NCBI GenBank assembly: GCA_938039305.1
Contig: CALHUZ010000331.1
Coordinates: forward strand, 1 to 26,509
Source of the DNA: an uncultured Saprospiraceae bacterium
GTDB lineage: Bacteria; Bacteroidota; Bacteroidia; Chitinophagales; Saprospiraceae
Direction: 5' to 3'
DNA: 26,509 nt
Each line of letters begins with the position of its first letter. Positions within the stretch are counted from its first letter, which is position 1. Below, piece by piece: positions 22,906 to 26,509 of this stretch. The position numbers and the translations under genes were made by a program. Under the pieces are notes generated by a model, which ran no database searches, was not told the origin of the DNA, and was given only the letters and a program-made list of their open reading frames with translations.

Positions 22906-23382
22906 CTACTGAAAGTCGACAATCTCTACATCGAAGATCAAAGGAGTGTCAGGAGGAATAGAACCTCTACCAGCACGACCATAAGCTAATTGAGAAGGGA
23001 TAAAAAGTGTCCCACTGCCTCCTCTTCCATAAAGTTGAATACCTTCTGTCCATCCTGCTATCACTGCTTGTAATGAAAAAGAAATTGGCGAATCACCCGT
23101 ACTATCGAATTCTTCTCCATCCAAAAAATAACCTTTATAAAAGACTGTTACGGAACTTGTTGAGATAGGCTTTTCTTCAGATCCAGGAACATCTATGACA
23201 TAATACATCCCAGAAGCAGTTTTCTCAGGAGTAATATTGTTAGCCGTAAAATAATCTTGGAGCAATTCATCATTAGTCTTTCCTTGGACAAATGGATCAT
23301 TGCTTTCACATGACATCATAGTGATGAGAGACATCAACAACATCAAAACTGCGTACTTACTTCTTGTTATATCCATGAACAT
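22906..23382 (-). CDS. FKBP-type peptidyl-prolyl isomerase lipoprotein
   Basis: 158 residues. A signal with lipobox (LITMMSC, Cys25) directs it to the envelope; Met1 or Met3 could be the start. Residues 30-60 form a short dimerisation-like helix region (TNDELLQDYFTANNI). The FKBP domain covers about 70-158: VTVFYKGYFLDGEEFDST (Asp93), AVIAGWTEGIQL (Trp111), FIPSQLAYG (Tyr134) and IPPDTPLIFDVEIVDF. The active-site residues are kept, so it should catalyse proline isomerisation in folding of envelope or secreted proteins. It converges on the GT-C gene. The 164 bases upstream (23383-23546) show no clear promoter. Confidence 0.94.
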   Translation of the reverse strand: MFMDITRSKYAVLMLLMSLITMMSCESNDPFVQGKTNDELLQDYFTANNITPEKTASGMYYVIDVPGSEEKPISTSSVTVFYKGYFLDGEEFDSTGDSPISFSLQAVIAGWTEGIQLYGRGGSGTLFIPSQLAYGRAGRGSIPPDTPLIFDVEIVDFQ

Positions 23383-23546
23383 CTATATAATTCTTTAGCT
23401 TAAAATTTATGACTGCAAATAAAACGCTTTTTACCACTAGAATGTAGTCTCATGTATAGAATTAGATGTTGAAATACATAACAGAGAAATTGCAAGATTA
23501 ATATTCTTATTGCTTTACAGTTGTTGGGGTGTGATACTCCTGAGGC

Positions 23547-24467
23547 TTAAGCGGTATAAAGGTTATCCATCCTTCTGGATATATCGGCAAGTCGTTCTCT
23601 TTCACCTCCTGGTACTTCAGCAGAACCCCAACCGCTATAGCCTACCTCAGATAGTGCTAGATTAACATTTGCCCAATCTACGCTACCGTCTCCTAACTTG
23701 GCAGCAAAGCCTTTCCATACTCCTTCATCATTGGCCAGCTGAGTGCTGTAGTCTTTAATGTCCACTTTCAGAATACGCTTACCAAGTGTTCTTATCCAAT
23801 GTTCAGGCCATCCATATCTTATAATATTGCCTATATCCATATACCAGCCTATGTGATCGCTTTCGAATTGATCAACATATCTGGCTGCCTCAATAGGGCT
23901 GAGTAAAAAGTTATTCCATACATTTTCGAGGGCAATCTTCACCCCTATACGCTCGGCATGAGGTAACATTTTCTTTATTTCGGCCGTGGAGCGCACCCAA
24001 GCATCTTCATAAGATATCTCTGCTTTTACGACTGCAGGAACGAGCAAAACAGTTGTTCCTCCCAGCTTTTTACATAGCTCAAAAGCTTCAATCATAGATT
24101 CTGTACACTCTGTGCGAACTGCTTGATCAGGATCTGATAAAGGCATTTTCCAGTGCTTAGAATTCACCAATCCCGGCACCACAAGTCCAGTAGACTGCAT
24201 TGCAGCCATAACCTCATCTGTACTTACATCGTTAGGGCTATCCAATTCTACTCCGTCAAAACCGAGCTCTTTTATTAATTCAAATTTCTGAAGAACAGAC
24301 ATGTCTCCTTTTATCATACCCCACTTCAAGCTTTTCTTATGGAGTGGTCTATCAGAAATACCTGAAGATACACCTGTTGCCATACAAGAAGACCAAGGAG
24401 TCACAAGAGCCCCTGTCGCTAATATCGAACAGCCTAAGAACTTCCTTCGAGTGGACATGTTTTGCAT
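23547..24467 (-). CDS. Tat-exported sugar isomerase/epimerase-like TIM barrel
   Basis: 306 residues. The N-terminus STRRKFLGCSILATGALV is a clear twin-arginine signal (Met1 or Met4 as start), so the folded protein is sent to the periplasm. The rest belongs to the xylose-isomerase-like TIM barrel family (AP endonuclease 2 superfamily): FDGVELDSPNDV, IALENVWNNF with metal-ligand candidate Glu181, WYMDIGN (Asp211), KVDIKDY (Asp236, Asp239) and WGSAEVPGG (Glu284). The usual His after the strand-6 Asp-x-Gly is Asn here. The start shares one base with the stop of the Gfo/Idh gene (TAATG), so translation is coupled. Likely substrate: a keto sugar or cyclitol handled by the partner oxidoreductase. 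Confidence 0.9.
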   Translation of the reverse strand: MQNMSTRRKFLGCSILATGALVTPWSSCMATGVSSGISDRPLHKKSLKWGMIKGDMSVLQKFELIKELGFDGVELDSPNDVSTDEVMAAMQSTGLVVPGLVNSKHWKMPLSDPDQAVRTECTESMIEAFELCKKLGGTTVLLVPAVVKAEISYEDAWVRSTAEIKKMLPHAERIGVKIALENVWNNFLLSPIEAARYVDQFESDHIGWYMDIGNIIRYGWPEHWIRTLGKRILKVDIKDYSTQLANDEGVWKGFAAKLGDGSVDWANVNLALSEVGYSGWGSAEVPGGERERLADISRRMDNLYTA

Positions 24468-25762
24468 TATGCGAATTTTGTAATGCCAGGTTTAGCAACA
24501 TCAGCCAAAGGCCAATTCATATCCCAATTGTATTCTTCTAATGTTGGACCAAGTACTTCGGTAGAATTAATCGCCTGTTCCCAAGTAAGTTTTTCTCCTG
24601 TATAAGCAGCCATACGGCCCATGATAGCGAGCATTGTACTATTGGCCATGCGATGTCCATCATTAAAGACATTACCACTTCTTATTCCTGCAAACAATGT
24701 ATCGTGCTCATTCTGATACATATTAGAACGCTCTCCTTTCCATGTCCACTTCTCACTTCCACTTCCCATGATATCGTGATTGCTACCGACATTGATGTAT
24801 GAATGGCCTTTGTTACCCATCATACTGATGTCATATGCTCGGCTACATCCTTTTTGCTGTCTACTGACATGATGACCCATCTTACCGTCGCCATAGTCAA
24901 ATGTCAAAGCAAAATGATCAAACACATTACCAAACCTTTCCTCTGTTCTACTTTGTCTTCCTCCGGTACCACTCACGCTTAAGGGTAGCTTATCGCCAAA
25001 TGCCCAAGCCATGAGATCTAAACTATGAACCGCTTGTTCAGCGATATGGTCTCCCGATAGCCAATTATAATATACCCAGTTACGCATCATATTCTCATTG
25101 TCCGTCCAGCTATCTTGGCGATCCTTATACCATAAAGCACCAGTATTGTAAGTATTATATACACTTCCGACTTCTCCTATAGCTCCATCTAATATCCTCT
25201 TGTATGTGTCTTTTTTGGGTACATCATGTCTCCAGCAAAATCCAGACATCAATGAGAGTCCTTTCTCTTTTGCTTTCTGTGCTGTTGCGATGACACTTCT
25301 GATACCTGGCGCATCTACTGCTACTGGCTTCTCACAGAATACATGTTTCCCCGCTTCTATGGCTGCTGCCAAATGCCCTGGTCTAAAACTTGGTGGTGTT
25401 GTAAGTATTACAACATCTACATCTGATGCTAACACCTTTTTGTATGAATCGAAGCCGATGAACTTATGCTCTTCATCAACCAATATTTTATCTGGGTTCT
25501 CCTCGAGTAAAGCATCATAAGACTTATCTAAGGTGTCGCGAAATATATCAGCCATAACAGTCAACACCACATTAGAGTCTGCAAGAGTTGCCTGAAGTGC
25601 AGCTCCTGATCCACGTCCTCCACAACCTATTAATCCCACCTTTAGTGTGTCACTATTCATCTTATGTTTATAGGACTGAGCGGTGAGTATATTGAATCCT
25701 AAAGATGTCGCAATTACTGCTGAACCAGATCGCTTTACAAAGTCACGTCTTGTTGTCACCAT
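24467..25762 (-). CDS. Tat-exported Gfo/Idh/MocA family oxidoreductase
   Basis: 431 residues. Twin-arginine signal TTRRDFVKRSGSAVIATSLG. The Rossmann nucleotide-binding motif GLIGCGGRGSGA lies at 44-55 and the family's EKP motif (Glu144-Lys145-Pro146) follows in VFCEKPVAVD. The C-terminal alpha/beta dimerisation domain includes WLSGDHIAEQAVHSLDLMAWAFGD, with candidate catalytic His residues. NAD(P) is probably bound before export. Proteins of this group oxidise sugars or cyclitols. It is the first gene of a coupled pair with the TIM barrel isomerase; both carry Tat signals, which points to a joint periplasmic pathway for a sugar derivative. The substrate cannot be read from sequence. Confidence 0.92.
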   Translation of the reverse strand: MVTTRRDFVKRSGSAVIATSLGFNILTAQSYKHKMNSDTLKVGLIGCGGRGSGAALQATLADSNVVLTVMADIFRDTLDKSYDALLEENPDKILVDEEHKFIGFDSYKKVLASDVDVVILTTPPSFRPGHLAAAIEAGKHVFCEKPVAVDAPGIRSVIATAQKAKEKGLSLMSGFCWRHDVPKKDTYKRILDGAIGEVGSVYNTYNTGALWYKDRQDSWTDNENMMRNWVYYNWLSGDHIAEQAVHSLDLMAWAFGDKLPLSVSGTGGRQSRTEERFGNVFDHFALTFDYGDGKMGHHVSRQQKGCSRAYDISMMGNKGHSYINVGSNHDIMGSGSEKWTWKGERSNMYQNEHDTLFAGIRSGNVFNDGHRMANSTMLAIMGRMAAYTGEKLTWEQAINSTEVLGPTLEEYNWDMNWPLADVAKPGITKFA

Positions 25763-25837
25763 GAAGAGTTTATTTTCTTGAATTATAAAATTGACCTTAA
25801 TGTAATAAAATTAGAATGGCTAACAATTATGATAATG

Positions 25838-26509
25838 TTAATTAGACTGTGAAAAAGACAATGAACTGGCAGCAAAATAGTCTAAAAGGTCTTTTCCTTG
25901 CTCAATGCTCATGACAGAAAGAGCCGTGGCGAGTGCATCGGCTGTCATACAATCTTGTGCTAAGATATTGATAGGGTCGACTTCCTTAACGGCTAGACCG
26001 CTTCGTGGGTCAACTATATGACTATAGCGTTCTCCATTGGATAGTAAAAACTTGTATACCATACCCGAACTAGCTATGGCTTGATTACGAATATTGATAG
26101 ATTCATTCATAGACTGTACGTATACTTTCCAATGATCACGATATGGAGGTGGATCACCTGCATAAATATCACCTCCGCCATCTATCAAGAATTTCGATAT
26201 CCCATGATCTCTTAGTATCATGGCTATCCTATCGACTGCATAACCTTTGGCTATACCTCCAAAGTCAAGTTTCATTCCTTCCTTTCCTAATTGAATACTT
26301 CTTCTTAGTGAATCGTACTTAATAGTTCTAAATCCAACTATTCTCTTGGCCTCGTGTAATCGTTCTTGATCTGGCCATTCTTGTTGGCGTATAGCTCTGC
26401 GCCAAAGTTTACTCAAAGGAGATATAGTGATGTCATATGCCCCTTCGCTTAGATGAGAGAGCTTATGTGACCATCTCATCAAGTACCAAAGGTCATCTGA
26501 AACTGGAAT
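25838..26509 (-). CDS. apbE: FAD:protein FMN transferase (partial, N-terminus beyond window)
   Basis: 224 residues in frame to the window edge; the start lies outside, and upstream codons (IPVSDDLWYL) continue the family sequence, so ATG or TTG codons at 26477-26482 are not the real start. ApbE attaches FMN to a Thr or Ser of target proteins such as NqrC, RnfG and other FMN-binding domain proteins, using FAD. Family marks seen are GAYDITISPLSKLW, DFGGIAKGYAVDRI, FLIDGGGDIYAGD, YSHIVDPRSG and DCMTADALATALSVM (the Mg/FAD site Asp and Thr). It lies 75 bases upstream of the Gfo/Idh gene on the same strand. No obvious flavinylation target is present in the window. Confidence 0.95.
   Translation of the reverse strand: MPVSDDLWYLMRWSHKLSHLSEGAYDITISPLSKLWRRAIRQQEWPDQERLHEAKRIVGFRTIKYDSLRRSIQLGKEGMKLDFGGIAKGYAVDRIAMILRDHGISKFLIDGGGDIYAGDPPPYRDHWKVYVQSMNESINIRNQAIASSGMVYKFLLSNGERYSHIVDPRSGLAVKEVDPINILAQDCMTADALATALSVMSIEQGKDLLDYFAASSLSFSQSN

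Noticed and set aside
25816..25840. AT-rich inverted repeat (TAACA/TGTTA) at the end of apbE
   Set aside because: The stem is short, has a bulge and an almost absent loop; too weak to call a terminator.
26477..26482. ATG or TTG as a real start for the ApbE gene
   Set aside because: The frame is open upstream to the window edge and the added residues continue the conserved family sequence, so the gene is cut by the window.

Overview
The window comes from a member of the phylum Bacteroidota, probably a free-living, gliding or saprospira-like lineage; I cannot name the genus. Four things point there. Rho carries a long Asp/Arg/Asn-rich insertion. A small protein ends in a type IX secretion (T9SS) sorting domain. 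Start codons lack Shine-Dalgarno sequences. Several gene starts are preceded by the Bacteroidota -7 promoter element TAnnTTTG. Genes are tightly packed and no gap is much longer than 300 bases. I saw no tRNA, rRNA, insertion sequence, CRISPR array or phage gene.

Layout. Positions 1-7000 hold housekeeping genes: the N-terminal part of serS (minus strand, cut by the window edge), divergent rho, the short ribosomal gene rpmH, rnpA, a small membrane protein of unknown function, then aroQ and recQ on the minus strand. Positions 7200-11100 hold a membrane-anchored FMN glutamate-synthase-like protein, a divergent MalS-like alpha-amylase lipoprotein and an OsmC-type peroxidase. Positions 11196-14202 form a tightly overlapped run, metZ-metX-cvfB, which makes homocysteine from activated homoserine and ends in an S1-domain RNA-binding protein. 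A solitary T9SS sorting domain with a signal peptide follows at 14260-14610.

Positions 14913-17845 encode a two-gene redox unit: a soluble FAD/NAD(P) oxidoreductase and a polytopic NapH/NosR/CcoG-like iron-sulfur membrane protein. Their partner is unknown. Positions 17864-22893 look like a glycan or glycolipid region in two divergent arms. The minus arm has a Dpm1-like GT2 and a methyltransferase. The plus arm has an exported cellulase-like (clan GH-A) protein, a two-span membrane protein with extracytoplasmic domains, and a GT-C type membrane glycosyltransferase coupled to it by an ATGA overlap. The natural reading is that the GT2 makes a polyprenyl-phosphate sugar used by the GT-C enzyme outside the membrane.

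Positions 22906-26509 are all on the minus strand: an FKBP-type prolyl isomerase lipoprotein, a Tat-exported pair (sugar isomerase/epimerase-like TIM barrel and Gfo/Idh/MocA oxidoreductase, translationally coupled), and the C-terminal part of an ApbE flavin transferase that runs off the window.

The best candidates for something undescribed are the redox pair, the divergent glycan cluster with its GT-C partner protein, and the free-standing T9SS sorting domain. All are inferences from sequence reading only.
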